Source: Nymphaea colorata (lineage: Eukaryota; Streptophyta; Magnoliopsida; Nymphaeales; Nymphaeaceae). Taken from it: 64,000 nt of DNA. Shown here one piece after another: positions 40,201-52,690 of the stretch. Within the stretch, counting starts at the first letter, position 1, and each line of letters begins with the position of its first letter. The position numbers and the translations under genes were made by a program. Under the pieces are notes generated by a model. That model was not told where the DNA came from. It saw only the letters and a program-made list of their open reading frames with translations, and ran no database searches. The stretch is from positions 14,896,040-14,960,039 of the forward strand of contig NC_045145.1 in assembly GCF_008831285.2 (NCBI RefSeq), written 5' to 3'.

Positions 40201-41618
40201 ATATCAGAAGAAAGCGGTGCTGAAAAACAAAGGTGGATCCTTATTTTTTGAACGTCTCCACAACGAGCAGATAAATCAATTTACTAAACAACCAGAACCC
40301 CCTGCGACAGAAAAAAACAAATGGAGGGTTGAGATATCGACTATTTGTTTGGTATTTTGACAGTGAATCCATACTCTTTTATTTTAACACATACTGCACT
40401 TTCTGGTATCATCATGAGGCCCTAATTCTTTAATAATTTTGTGCCTCAGATCTGTTCTCGAAAAAAAAAAAAAAAAAAAAAAGAACTCTTGACTCTTGGG
40501 TCGCTTTCCGGCTTTGTGGGGCACATGATAAGACGATTCCCATTTGAATCCTTGTTGAGAGAGATAGAGAAAGATGAACTTCACAGAAAGGACAATTGTT
40601 TCTTCTTCTTCCTCTTCCTTTTTTAAGAAATCTCAGGATTAATATACGCAGACAAGCAAGTGGTGGTGGTAAAACACTCATGAGTTCGTCCAACCGGAGG
40701 ATATGATGGATTTGGTGATTTAGCCTGAACTTTTAAAGGAGCAAATTGTTTGCCACAGTTAACTGCAAGCGGTTTCCCTTCTTTCTAACATATTGCTAGG
40801 TAAATCTGGCTCGTGATTGCCATTTAAAGATCTTGGCTTTGTGGGGATTGTTTTTTGAATTGCCAGAATCAACATTGCATATACAAGATTTCCGATCGAG
40901 TGATTCAAATATCAAGGATCGCGAATGAGATAAATATCACTTTGAAATGCAGCTTCATGATGAGCCTTATCTTTATCAAGAAACTGAAGTTGTCAATTCA
41001 GATAAACGTCTCCTACACTGATATTTTGAAACAAATCTATGAACACATATATGAGGGGAATAGATATATACAAATGCAAAATGAATAGAGAATTAGTTAC
41101 GCACGTAGCCCTAGTTCTTGACAAGAAGAGCTGGTTCTGTTCAACTTTCTAATCGGGCTTGCGTTCGGCGAATGGCCTAAGAAATACGTGACTTCTGGCG
41201 AAACAACATCTAGTTGGTGGACAGATCTTCAGCCCTAATCCACAGCCATGGCTGCCGTCTCGGGTATACTTTCTATCTTTAGCATAGGACATCAAGACTT
41301 CATTTAACTGAAAAATTCAGTAACTCCGCATTATAAAATTCTGAATAAAAAGGTGGGTCTGTAACGTTTTCGACCATGGCATAAATAGATCTACCGCCTA
41401 AGATCAAGTCGGAAAGCACCTCCAAAACCATGAGATCTAGTACATAGAATCGCCCCCAGCAAACATATCCCCGGCCATTAAAATCATTTAAATCACGGAT
41501 AGCGGCGGCCATGCAAAGCCTAACCCCTTCTTGGACTCAACCGCACTTGGGTAGTCCGATCCCCACCGAGGCCCGCGTTTTGGCCTACTTTTAGGCACAA
41601 ACACATGGCCTTGTTTGT

Positions 41619-41625
41619 TATATAA
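41619..41625 (+). promoter_or_regulatory. TATA box of the PMT5-like gene
   Basis: TATATAA lies about 665 bases upstream of the start codon. It is followed by a CT-rich stretch (41660-41705) of the kind common around plant transcription starts. Transcription would begin near 41650. Confidence 0.55.
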
Positions 41626-42155
41626 TGCAGGCCGGGGGTGCTTTTATCTTGCTTGATTGACGGGGATAACTCCCTCGCTCTTTCTCTTGCTCTCTCTCTC
41701 TCTCGCACGCTCAATCAGAGACACTCGGAAAGCAGAATCCGGAAGAACATTGCTAGTATCGTCCTCTGATTCAAGATTCGATCTTCGATTGTGATTTTGA
41801 TACATCCGTTTCGGCATTTCCGATCTTCTTTTCGTTACTGCGAGAGAATTATAGAGGGAGGTTTGGTTATTACTGTGGTAGCAAGGGCGGCTCTATGTTT
41901 CTTCCTTACTTTGCCTTCTGTTTCATCATTTGAAAGAATTATTGGGGTGGCGGATTTGGAATTTAAAGTGGGCTCTGAACCACCGACTCCTAGAGGGGTT
42001 ACTATGGTTTACTGATGCATCAGAGTGTGGTGGTGAATCTGCTCAGGGGTGGAGCAGCGGTAGAACCTCATCATACTGTTCAACTACGAAAGCTCTGCTG
42101 CTTCTCCGTAAAGCGTTCCTGTGATTTGGGCACACACGTTTTTTACCGGAAAGAG

Positions 42156-42280
42156 GTAAAGGCGCGTGGTTTGCTTGCCCTGTTTCTATGTTTTCTTGTT
42201 TCAGAATGTTGGTGGTCTGCAGATCACAGATTGATTTTCAAGGGAAGATGAGTTTCTTGGGTTTCGTCGGTTTTTTGCAG
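42156..42280 (+). other. Predicted 5' leader intron of the PMT5-like gene
   Basis: A good donor (AAGAG before GTAAAG) and an acceptor (TTTTTTGCAG) bound 125 bases just before the start codon at 42289. Splicing here would remove several upstream ATGs from the leader. Confidence 0.5.
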
Positions 42281-42288
42281 GTGGGAGG

Positions 42289-45200
42289 ATGTCTCGGCCT
42301 CTTCAGCGGGGCAGCCGGCGGGTCTCCGATTGCGGGGATCCGAGCAATTCGCAGACGATGGACAGAGGCGAGAAGGAGGTCATGCAGAGGGCTCGATCCT
42401 TGGGTGGTCCTCTCGAGATCGCGTCTCTGTTGAAGTTTTGGAGCAGGCGTAGTAGCTTGCCTGTTGGTGGCGACGACGATCACGGGAAGGCGAATTTGAA
42501 GGCGTTTGCGGAAGGGAACGGCGTTGGATCTGATCTGAAGGATTTGCCGTTGCCGCCGAATGCGCCTCGCGGCCGGCACAGCTTGTTCCTCCAAATTCTT
42601 AAATCTGGTCTCGTCTTGCTCATTCTTCTTGCTCTTTGTGGTTCCTTTTGGTGGACGTTCACGATTTCGTCTTCATCGTCGTCGTCCTCGAGCTCCATTG
42701 GTTACAGAGGTTATAGGCGGCTTCAAGAACAAGTCATGGAGGATTTTTCAGATATTGGAGTTCTCTCACTTGGGCTAGCTAAGATAAGAGAACTGGAGTT
42801 TTGCCCTCCGGAATTAGAAGACTACGTTCCCTGTTTCAATGCTACCGGAAGCTCGGAAGAAGGATCTGCAGAGGCCGAGCAGTATGAAAGAAAATGCGAT
42901 CCGAAGTCAAAGAACAACTGCTTGATCCTCCCACCAAAGGATTACAGGGTGCCACTGAGGTGGCCTACTGGGAGAGATGTGATATGGAGCATGAATGTAA
43001 AAATTACACCCGAGGAGGTCGTTTCATCTGGTAGCTTGACGAAAAGGTGAGTCTGATCCTTTTTTCTAACAGTTGTTGACTTGTTCTTCTTCTTTTCTCT
43101 TTTATGTTTGACAGTCAATATTGATGAATATCAATTCGTTAGTGAAACAACTAGAATATGTAATTTATTAATTGCTGAGACAAAAAGGGGATATTTTCTT
43201 ATTCTTCATTGTTTTCTGCTCTTTGTCTTCGGTCGCATTATAATATTTCATAATCTTCTGCTTGTATCAAAGAAATATATGGTTAATGGTTTCAATTTGC
43301 CTTGAGTAAGGTTGTTATCCTAAATCTGAACAGTGGTGTCTCCTGTATCTCCAGAATGATGATGTTGGAGGATAACCAGTTCTCGTTCCGATCTGAAACT
43401 CCTTTTGTCGATGGTGTTGAAGATTACTCACATCAAATAGCGGAAATGATTGGGTTGCCAAACGAAGCTTACTTTGTTGGTGCTGGTGTAAGTGTGATTT
43501 ATCCGTTGTGTTGAAACCTTCGAGATCTGCCCATTTCAGAAAAAGACCTTTATACTCCTAAACATGAAAATTGTCCAATTGCAATTGAGATGTGTGTTAT
43601 GTTGTTCCTTTAGTAGCTTCATTTCATGCTTCTGGTTCGATAAATGTTTTTTCCTTGTGTTGGAGGAGTAGATCAATGGAAAATGGTATTTGTCAATTGC
43701 TTCCTGTCTGCTAGGGTTCAGTTGAAAATGAATTGGAAATGCATGTGTTTTCCTTGTTAAGGTCATAATCATGCCTTTCATTGGCTTATTCTGTCTCCTT
43801 ATGTTCATCTTGCAGGTTAGAACTGTTTTGGATATAGGATGTGGTTATGGCAGCTTTGGTGCACATCTCTTTTCAAAGCAGTTATTGACTATGTGCATTG
43901 CAAATTATGAGGCCTCTGGAAGTCAGGTTCAGCTAACACTTGAACGAGGTCTTCCAGCAATGATTGGTTCTTTTGGTTCAAAGCAACTGCCTTATCCATA
44001 TCTTTCATTTGACATGGTCCATTGTGCAAGATGTGGAGTGGATTGGAGTCTGAAAGGTATTATTCTGATCATTCTCTATAGATTGTTCATTGAAAGCAAG
44101 GTAGACACTTTTCATGACTTCGCATGGTATTGCTATATCCGTCGTTCTGTACATGGGCATACTTATGTTAAAAACTTAAAACTATGTGGTTTGTCCAAAA
44201 TTTCTATCGAAGCATGTACGCACTTTTGCATTTTAAAATTCCCAACCAAGTTGCATTTGTATGCATGGCTAGGCTTGGGAATGTAGTGAAGGCTATTGCT
44301 CATAATGTGTTCCGTGATTTCTTTTCTATAATTCCATACAAGCAGCGGAGTGCATATAAAGCTGTCTTGAATTGGCCAAGTTCCCAGGTGCCACTACCTG
44401 CTTCATTGGTCTAGTTTTACAGGACTTTGCCATTCAAAGGATTCAGGACGAGGAGAGTTCAGGGTCTTGATGGTCCTTGTTTTGTGCAGGTGGTGTTTTC
44501 CTTATTGAGGCTGATAGAGTTTTGAGGCCTGGTGGCTACTTTGTCTGGACTTCACCAATTACAAATACTCACAGATCAGTGCGAAACAAAGAGAACTTGA
44601 AAAAATGGAATTATATTCGTAATTTTGCTTCCAACCTGTGCTGGGAGCTTCTCTCACAACAAGAAGAAACTGCTGTGTGGAAAAAGACAAACAAGAGGGA
44701 TTGCTACACCTCTCGGTATGGAGCAGGAAAATTTATTTTTTAGTAATTTATCTTCTTCACATCTTTAATTAGAAAATAAAGATGTGCTAAAATAAGTTGC
44801 TGTAGTGCTGCTCCTTGTGTTGCTATTTGACAAGTGACTATGACTTTACTTTACAGGGAAATTGGTACACGGCCTTCTATCTGCACCAAGGGTCATGATA
44901 TTGAATATCCATATTATCGATCACTTGTCTCCTGTATAGGTGGAACTCAGAGTTCCCGGTGGATTCCTATTGAAGAACGTACTACCTGGCCATCTCGTGC
45001 TAAACTGAATTCCACGGAACTTTCTCTACATGGTATGAGTTCGTGTTACACGAAGACTGCTATTAATAATAATAATTAAATGCAATACAGACAGAAAGGC
45101 CATGGTCTAGCTGTAATATTTGTCTGAGTTCTTTCTGTTTATTTGTTGGTAACAATATTTTTTCACAATAGGTGCACGCAGAGATGAGTTTGATGAAGAT

Positions 45201-48200
45201 GACGTACACTGGAAATCAACAGTCCGCAATTACTGGTCTCTTCTGTCGCCTCTCATATTCTCAGATCATCCAAAGAGGCCCGGAGATGAGGATCCTTCTC
45301 CGCCTTATAACATGCTTCGAAATGTAATGGACATGAATGCTCGTTTTGGAGGATTTAATGCTGCATTGCTGGACTCTGGAAAATCTGTGTGGGTCATGAA
45401 TGTGGTCCCTGTTGCAAATCCGAATTATCTTCCTCTCATCTTAGACAGAGGATTCATTGGTGTTCTACATGACTGGTATGTAAGATAATTTCTTTGATAT
45501 TTCTGAACACTATAGAACTATGTGCGTAGTACCACCCAAAGGAACATAACTAGTTTTTCTGTTCTCTATGTCTGTTGCTGGCCAAAGTACCATTAACACC
45601 CCTGATCTCCTGTATTCTTTGATGTTCATAAGGAGACTAATTTCCTGCCATGACTTCATCGTCGGATGTTTAGTCTCATTCTTGTTCAACTTCTTTTAAG
45701 TTGTTAATGGTGTATATTTCTTTCTCAAAGCTGGATCCATCTTGAGATAGTTTTCACTTTTTATTTTATTTTTTAATGATTTTTTATGGATTGCTGCCTC
45801 TGAACTTGGTTGGGTGCATTGAAACTGTTAGGACTTAGGAGCTCTATTATGCTTATATAATGTCTTGACCAAAATCCCGCCACGAAGCAGTGGGCTTCCA
45901 CTGACATTTCTGGACCTCATTATTTAGCAAAGGCCACTTATGTTTTGATCATCTGTAAAGGTTTACTTTTTTTTTTTTTCTAATTGTGTTTACTGTTTAG
46001 GTGTGAAGCATTTCCGACATACCCTAGAACCTATGATATGTTGCATGTGGATGGCCTGTTTTCACTTGAAAGTGTGCTCCAACACAGATGCACTGTATTT
46101 GACATATTCTTGGAGATGGACCGCATCCTTCGGCCGGAGGTAGTTTTCTTGATCAGCTCTTCTGTTATTCATAAATAGCTGTTTTTGCATTGATTTGTTA
46201 AGATTTTAGCAACCATATAGTCTGAAAGGAATGTGCTTTGGACATGCAGTTGACTAGCATATTTACTTTTTGCTTTCGTGTGATTACTGGAACACAGAGT
46301 GCTACTGTAACTGTGCTGAATTCTTAATTTCCGTTCAATAGTTATCTCATTTTATCATATCTATTCCTTGTCTAGATGCTCATGAATATTTTATAATGTC
46401 AATGTATCAGCTTTAGCATCCTTGCTTTCCTGTAATTGCAATTGGACAAAGACTCTTGATGACATGGCTAGGGGCTAGGCTCTTTTTTACCCCTCAGGGT
46501 ACGGGTTCTGTACGCCTGCTTTTTACAACAGAAATTTTGTGTTCAAAACAGAGATGCATGTGTTCAAGATTATATATATATATATATATATATATAAGGC
46601 TGCTTTAACATCCTTGCATTCCTGCAATTGCAATTGACTGAAGATTCTTGGCGACAGGGCTAGGGACTAGGTTCATTTCTACACCTTAAGAAGAAGGTTC
46701 AAGAGGTCCTGTTCTCTTGCAAGTTTTTGGTTTGTAATCTAAAGAAATTTGGAGTTCAAAACAGAGACACGTGTTGGAGACTCATGCACACAGGCTCAAA
46801 TAATAGTGTTATTATCTAATCTCTAGGAAAAGAATGTGGTAAAACTTAAAAGGAGAAAATGTGGAAGAATCTGTAACAAATCATATTCTTCCTGCAGGCA
46901 TGGTACTGTACTTTGTTGCATCAGTTTCAACGTGGCACTCATTGCTTGTCTGTACCAATATTGTTTTATTAGAAACTGGGATTCTTTTGAGAAACTCAGA
47001 AATTCTATACATAGCTCTTTGGGGAAGGAAAACAAAAAATAAGGTGCAGTAATTGTCAGTAAACTGGAAAATAAAACCATGTTCCCTATCTATCACAAGA
47101 ATTTTTTTGCTGCATCCATTTTTTGAGCAGCTTGTACACTGCCAGGTGTTCCAGATGGAGCCAATCTTCTTTCTTCTGTATAGCATCAGGAGAAAATAAA
47201 TACTTATGTCTAGTACACGCACACTATGTGTATGTGTATGTGTTTGTGTGGATAGATATACACGCACGTCAAAACTATTTGAACTTTCTGGAGAACCAAA
47301 ACTATTTGAACTTTGGAAAAGGATAGTCGCATGCATTTGTAAATATTTCCAACTGAAATTACTTATATGCTTGCTGGTGGTTAGTTTTGCCTTTCTTCTT
47401 TGAAAGGACATGATCCTGGACCATTATTCCTTCAGTAGACAGAGGCGCAAGTATGATAATCTCAACCTTGTATGCAAGATAGGCCTGTCTCAGAGATTAT
47501 GATCACTGAAAGTTTTGATTCTAGGCTCTGCCAGATTTATCTTACCTCCAATCATCTACTAATTTTAGTACGGGTTTCTACTTTGAATTGCCTTTTAGCC
47601 TCTTGAAGAGCTCGAAGGCTGTCGAACTTCTAGTTGTTCATGCCAGCTTTGAAGTCACATTTCAAGGAAACCTTCTTGTTGCAACTATTGTGTTAGCTCT
47701 TACACACTTAGTCTCATTTCTATTCTGTCTGTTCATCTCTTTCCTTCTTATGGGTTGGTGGATTATCACTTGCAAAAGAACTGATGTGCTGATGCCATAC
47801 ATGTTTTCATATGCCTTTTTTCTCCTGTGAAAAATCCATGGTTCCACTTTAGCAGGCTATGTATTCTTCGCTGACTACATCTATGGGTGATGGGAATAAC
47901 AGCTTCAGAAAAGTAAAAGCTGTTGCCAAGAACTATGAGCTGTGTTGCTTTAAAATATTCAAGCCAAAAATCAAATGGTTCCCACATACTTGAAGTATTA
48001 GCACCTTTGGTGACTCCCTTCTGTTATCCCTGCACACAACCACCTTGATTCATATCCTGTTCTTCAGTTAGCTAATTTTGTAGTGCTACTAACAAAAATG
48101 TTATCCAATAAGCGTCTTACTACTATACACATTAATTGGAGGTAAGATGCACTTCTTCATTACTCGGTGTCAATCTTTGACAGCTAGGACAATCCCAGTA

Positions 48201-48834
48201 TATAATTTAATGGCCAACTGATATGGTAACAAGTCGTTCCTCAATTCCCTTTCTAATTGCATATTCCCGGTTTGCTAATTAGAGCGATTTTTTATTCTTA
48301 TAGTTGATAGGCATGAACAACTGTGTGGCTTATTAAACATGCTATCCTCCTCCTGGTATGCTGTTTTGTCTTCTTGAAATGGTTGTGGACAAAGTTCAGA
48401 ATACTGGACGTCTCCATACCTGCAGCTTCCTTCGTCTCCAGAGGGTTGTTTTGAATTATTGTAGAAAAATCTAATGGTTCGTTTAATCAAAACTTATTTA
48501 ATTTGTTTCTGGACGATTTTTTGTTGGAGAAGAAGCTCAAGTAGTTTGCTTATCTGCATATTCTTAGGTATTTCTAAATGCTGAACTCTTTGTTGTATCC
48601 GCGTCAATGTTTCCACCTTTGCTTTACTGGCCTAGTAGATAAAATGCTAACTGATTTGTCTTTCATGTCCAGGGGTGGGTGGTCCTCCATGACAAGTCTT
48701 CTAACATTGATATTGCTAGATCTCTTGCCACACAGATGAAGTGGGATGCTCGTGTTGTAGAGATAGCTAGTAATAATGAAGAGCGGCTCCTCATTTGCCA
48801 AAAGCCTTTGATTAAGAAACTGCCGTGGTCTTGA
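42289..48834 (+). CDS. PMT5: Probable pectin methyltransferase PMT4/PMT5 (QUASIMODO2-like)
   Basis: Golgi type II membrane protein with a SAM-dependent methyltransferase domain. The QUA2 family is thought to methyl-esterify homogalacturonan; Arabidopsis QUL1/QUL2 (PMT4/PMT5) act in vascular development. Eight coding exons: 42289-43046, 43355-43487, 43816-44056, 44490-44715, 44857-45032, 45172-45475, 46001-46139 and 48673-48834. They give 712 aa with every junction in phase. A cytoplasmic tail of about 100 residues precedes one membrane segment (about 104-126), then a Ser run and [10 protein letters not shown] as in PMT5. The SAM motif [10 protein letters not shown] is at about 303-312. Later family blocks are [54 protein letters not shown] and [12 protein letters not shown]. 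The last exon ends [15 protein letters not shown]. Intron 7 is 2.5 kb and holds a duplication. An in-frame second ATG at codon 24 is an alternative start. Confidence 0.95.
46410..46780. repeat. Diverged tandem duplication of about 190-215 bp in PMT5 intron 7
   Basis: Two diverged copies run from about 46410 and about 46602. They share the blocks CATCCTTG...CAATTGCAATTG, GACAKGGCTAGGGRCTAGG and GTTCAAAACAGAGA. The first copy ends in (TA)n. The spacing of shared blocks grows from 192 to 213 bases because of small indels. Confidence 0.75.
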
Positions 48835-49551
48835 AGTCTTTTGCATATTTATTTGTTTTCTTTCTAAACATTTTGGGCAAGATAGAAAAAATCATATGCC
48901 ATCGTAGTTAAACATCATAAAGTTCCACCAACGATGAAAGCTGGGAAGCACAGAGAAGAAAGAAGGAAGGACTTGACCGGGACAGATTTGAAGACATTTC
49001 GGTGGACGCGACTCGGAACCCGAGGAACCGTAAGGTGTCCTCTGGAGTGTAACATGAGCTGTTGAAAGAGCATGAGAAAGGGTACTGGGTACTGTAATCT
49101 TTCATTTTACAAGGGTACAGGAAGCTCTTGATAGATTATCAGATTCTTATCAAAGTCACTGAATAAGGAACAATGTAGTAAATTCATATGTTAATGAATG
49201 ATATTCGTGTACGCCATCTTGTCTCCTCTCCTTTTTTGTCAGGCTTTGGTTACGTGCCTCTCAAACCCCGAACAGTTTCAGACGACAGAGCCGATAAAAT
49301 GGAAATTCATTAACAAAATTAAGTGAGGACAGCATAAAAAAATCAGCAAAAAAAAGAAAGCGAAGTTAACAAAGAAGCTACTAATCAAAGAAAAAAACAA
49401 TGGTTTCACACGAGAGAGAGAGAGGGAGGTGAGTGTCCAAAAGCGTGTAAATGCCTGTTGTGGTGAGGATGGAGGGTGGGCGAGGTTGCGCTGAATGGTT
49501 TCATCAGTACCTTTTCTTTTGATGAAGCAGATAGGTATTCTGACGAAGGAT

Positions 49552-49713
49552 TCACGCGGCGGTAAACAGGACGTCTTGGGGACGTCCCATCATCACGACA
49601 GGGACAGGAAAATGATTAAAGGGGGCCATCCAGTTGAAGAATCCAATGTGGAAGAAGCATGGTCGCAGAAGCGCGTTCCCGAGTGCATATCCTAGACCGC
49701 TAGCGTCACCCAT
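49552..49713 (-). CDS. Small hypothetical ORF (53 aa)
   Basis: An ATG-initiated frame of 53 codons plus stop, beginning MGDASGLGYALGNALL and containing HIGFFNWMAPFNHFPVP. The composition looks protein-like (Gly/Phe/Pro-rich, partly hydrophobic, balanced codons), and the open frame continues a few codons upstream of the ATG. I do not recognise the family and see no clear TATA box or splice partner. It may be a short real gene, an exon fragment, or chance. Confidence 0.3.
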   Translation of the reverse strand: MGDASGLGYALGNALLRPCFFHIGFFNWMAPFNHFPVPVVMMGRPQDVLFTAA

Positions 49714-50280
49714 CGGCAGCCTAGCCTCTTTCACGCGGCGGACAATCTTCTTTCTTGCTCATTGTCCTCTTAATTCTTGTGAGAGAAAAACGTTAATTTA
49801 ACACCACTTTTATAATTTTATTGCCGCTCGGTGGGTTTTTTCTAGTCGCAAATTGAAAGGGTTTAAGAGTGAAAAACCTTTTCCATTTTTACTTACTGTA
49901 GCATTTTGTGAGCCGTCAATTTAGTTTGTTCAACAAGTCATGGTTAGTTTACATTGTACTTATTCAGTTAATCTATGTTTAATAGTCTGGAGGGAGAGAA
50001 AGAAGGAGGGGGGGGGGTGGCAGAGAGAGGGAGAGAGAGAATATAAATGGTACCATGTTGGAAACCATTTGATGAAGCCTCAAGTTTGTTATCTATTTAT
50101 CAAGTTTAACCTTCTCTATAGTATTATCCCTTTGAGATATTTGGTGATCAGGGCCCAATTTCAACTAAAACACTTTTCATGAATTAAAAGCGATTCATGT
50201 TAATCTTCAAACCGTTGCTTTTCTTTATGTTTACAGCCTTCCGATGAAATGGGGCTGGGTTTCCCCTCCCATTAAAATTG

Positions 50281-50328
50281 AGAAAGAATATAAAGAATGA
50301 GAAAGAATATAAAGAATGAGAAAGAATG
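50281..50328. repeat. 19-bp direct repeat, 2.5 copies
   Basis: AGAAAGAATATAAAGAATG occurs twice head to tail and then partially a third time. Non-coding. Confidence 0.9.
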
Positions 50329-52593
50329 AAAAGAAAAAAAAACAGCTTAGATCACAGCTAAGCCACTAAGTCTCTTGCTTAAACAGCAAAGAGACAACAT
50401 TTAACGACAGAAAGTCATTAACAATCTTGAGACGGATCTGCTTTCTTTGTCTGTGCAAATCAAGACACCAAGTTCCCTTGTTGAGCATCGAAACACGGAG
50501 ACGAAGAGGAATACAATTAGTCAGAAGAACAACCTGCAGCTTTTCAGGCTGAACCTCATACAGCAGCTCGTCCACCTATCTATTTGATAAACCTCTCTCT
50601 CCTATTTATTTGAACACCCAACAGGCCGTAGGTTTCAGTGAGTCGGTGAGTTTGCCATGTCGTACCATCTACTTCTCCCCTTCCATTAATTTCATTCAGA
50701 AAGACAGAAGTAGAACATACCACTACTTCTGGGTCCCATTTGGACGCAGTCCCAGATCTACCTTACCATGTGCTTCCGCTCGAGCAAATTAAGCCCTCCC
50801 ATGTCATCAAGCCACCTCCTCTATCATCTGATCTCACTCCTGTCTCTTTAGTTTTCGGGGCAGATCTGTCTGGCCACAGAAATGAATGCTCTCATTTCAT
50901 GTGTATTTCAGCAGTGTCTAGCTGGCTCACCAATTTAATGGCTGCCCATGTCACCCAGCTGGATAGAAGTGCTCATATCTCGCAGAGGCGAATGGGTCAT
51001 CACCAGTCCACAGAGAGAAAGATACAACTCATTGAGCAATTCAAAGGTCCAGAAACGAAGATTGGTGGTTCCCTTATATGTGCTACCTTGTAGTCTTAAT
51101 TCGGCCTGCCATTAATGCTTACCAGCCCCGCTTTCAATGTTCCTCTTCGAACCGATCAGATTCTGTGGTCTGAGAAAGGACGGTTTATCAGGTCCTCAGA
51201 GTCAGAATCGTATCTCTGATTAAACAGCAGATGGTTATGGTCTAGGAAATTACCTTCAAAAACAGACCCATGTTCGATCCAGATGTACATTAAGATCTGT
51301 AAGATTTTAATATTCAAAGCAAAAAGGTGATTAGTTTACTGAATCTGGAGTAAAAATGGTTTCGTTTGTTTGTTGTACTTGGACCAGGGCGTCGTTTCCC
51401 TTGTATCTGATTGGGTTACATCGGCAACAGATATCTGTAAGACCTCATAAGTGAGTCTGAATTGGAAGGTCCGGTCCATCGATATGCAACCCAACTGCTG
51501 AAAGGGCAAATGGTATGATCTCTCCGGTTGCTTCACGTAGTCCATGCTGTTGGTCCTGTCGTGTCGCTGTTGATTCAAGGAGTTAGGAGTTAGTTTAGCG
51601 ACAGGGACACTATGTGAATATCAACTCATGAATCTACTTAAGACCGATTCATATAACACTAGTTTTATTGATAAACACCTACATAGTACTGAGGCCAAAC
51701 AAGCCATAATGGATTTGGTGTTCGGGTCTGGTGCAGGTGTAGAACCGGCCATAAAGAAATAGAGGCTCTTTATAACTCTGTAATCGGGTTTGGTTTAACA
51801 AGAATTCCCACAAACCAATGTGCAGCTCCATGTGATAATCACGGCGTCTAATCCAAATTTGCAATGGATGTCCTCCTTTCAAATTTTGGTGTTTGTTTGC
51901 GTAGATAAGGCGTTCGTGGGGACACTCTTGTTTCATTTTTTTCGTTTTAATAAGCAAATGTTAGTTGTGAAAAAAATATGGACTGCAAGTTCACTTGTCT
52001 TGTTTTAAGATTGATCTCACTTGATATAACAAGAAAAGTTAGATGCATCAGTTCACTCATCGAGAGAATGTCTTATACACACATGTGACATTCTATCTCA
52101 GCGTTTCAAACAAGGGCACATGCCCAAATAAAGATTAGCAAATCAAATGTGAGATGCAAATGGAATGAGTGTCATCTCATGTTTTTAGCTTTTCATCTTT
52201 GCTTTGAACCAAATAATAACATATTTAAATATCACAAAAAGTTAATGAGATGGATCTGAAAAATGCTGTTGCTGGATGGTTCATGATCTAATTAGAGGAC
52301 GGTCCCCATTCAATAGTATATAACCTAAAATGAGGTAGAATTTTCCAAAACGATGGCGGACAATGGTCTTATCAGATTTACCAGATTAATACTTCGTGCC
52401 ATATTTGCGTTAGAATCTGAGTGGAACCTATTCATTTGCCTCTTGTTTTTTCATATAAAACTCATGCACTTCATTTTCTCTTTCGAACAGATTTTGAAAC
52501 TGGATCCGGCATGCGCTCCGTAGGAAGGGTCCATGAAACTCGTAGAAAAGACTCATCATAGAAAATATTTGTGGTAGAGGAAAAATGCACCAA

Positions 52594-52681
52594 CCGACCT
52601 TAGCTCAGTTGGTAGAGCGGAGGACTGTAGTTGGCAGAAGCTGTCATCCTTAGGTCGCTGGTTCGAATCCGGCAGGTCGGA
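52594..52681 (+). tRNA. tRNA-Tyr (GUA) with a 15-nt intron
   Basis: Acceptor stem CCGACCT pairs with AGGTCGG (52674-52680), and A at 52681 is the discriminator base. The A box is TAGCTCAGTTGG and the B box is GGTTCGAATCC. The anticodon GTA is at 52627-52629. A 15-nt intron (52631-52645) sits one base 3' of the anticodon, the canonical position in eukaryotic tRNA-Tyr genes. After splicing, the mature tRNA is 73 nt before CCA addition and the anticodon stem pairs GAGGA with TCCTT. A CAA triplet just upstream (52591-52593) is usual near plant tRNA transcription starts. Confidence 0.97.
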
Positions 52682-52685
52682 TGTC

Positions 52686-52690
52686 TTTTT
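52686..52690 (+). terminator. RNA polymerase III terminator of tRNA-Tyr
   Basis: A run of five T residues begins five bases after the tRNA 3' end, as expected for Pol III termination. Confidence 0.8.

Larger units (their letters stand above)
25851..41618. other. Gene-poor intergenic region
   Basis: About 15.8 kb in which I cannot support any gene. The longest open frames (27956-28582 plus, 31326-31805 plus, 31238-31648 minus, 33240-33638 minus) have no recognisable domain, often begin at non-ATG codons, and overlap frames on the other strand. Recognisable content: an LTR fragment (29.6-29.9 kb), a 75-bp duplication (28.7 kb), a 32-bp palindrome (30.97 kb), a (TTCAG)n run (37.18 kb) and scattered (CT)n, (TA)n and (AAAG)n runs. 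Confidence 0.6.
48835..52593. other. Intergenic spacer between PMT5-like gene and tRNA-Tyr
   Basis: The first few hundred bases are the 3' UTR and flank of the PMT5-like gene. After that I see no convincing gene except a small minus-strand open frame at 49552-49713. A 19-bp direct repeat (50281-50328) and a (G)n/(GA)n run near 50000 are the only notable repeats. Confidence 0.55.

Noticed and set aside
41300-41512. 70-codon minus-strand frame (MAAAIRDLND...) upstream of the PMT5-like gene
   Set aside because: It has an ATG, but there is no recognisable family, no TATA box in position and no splice partner.
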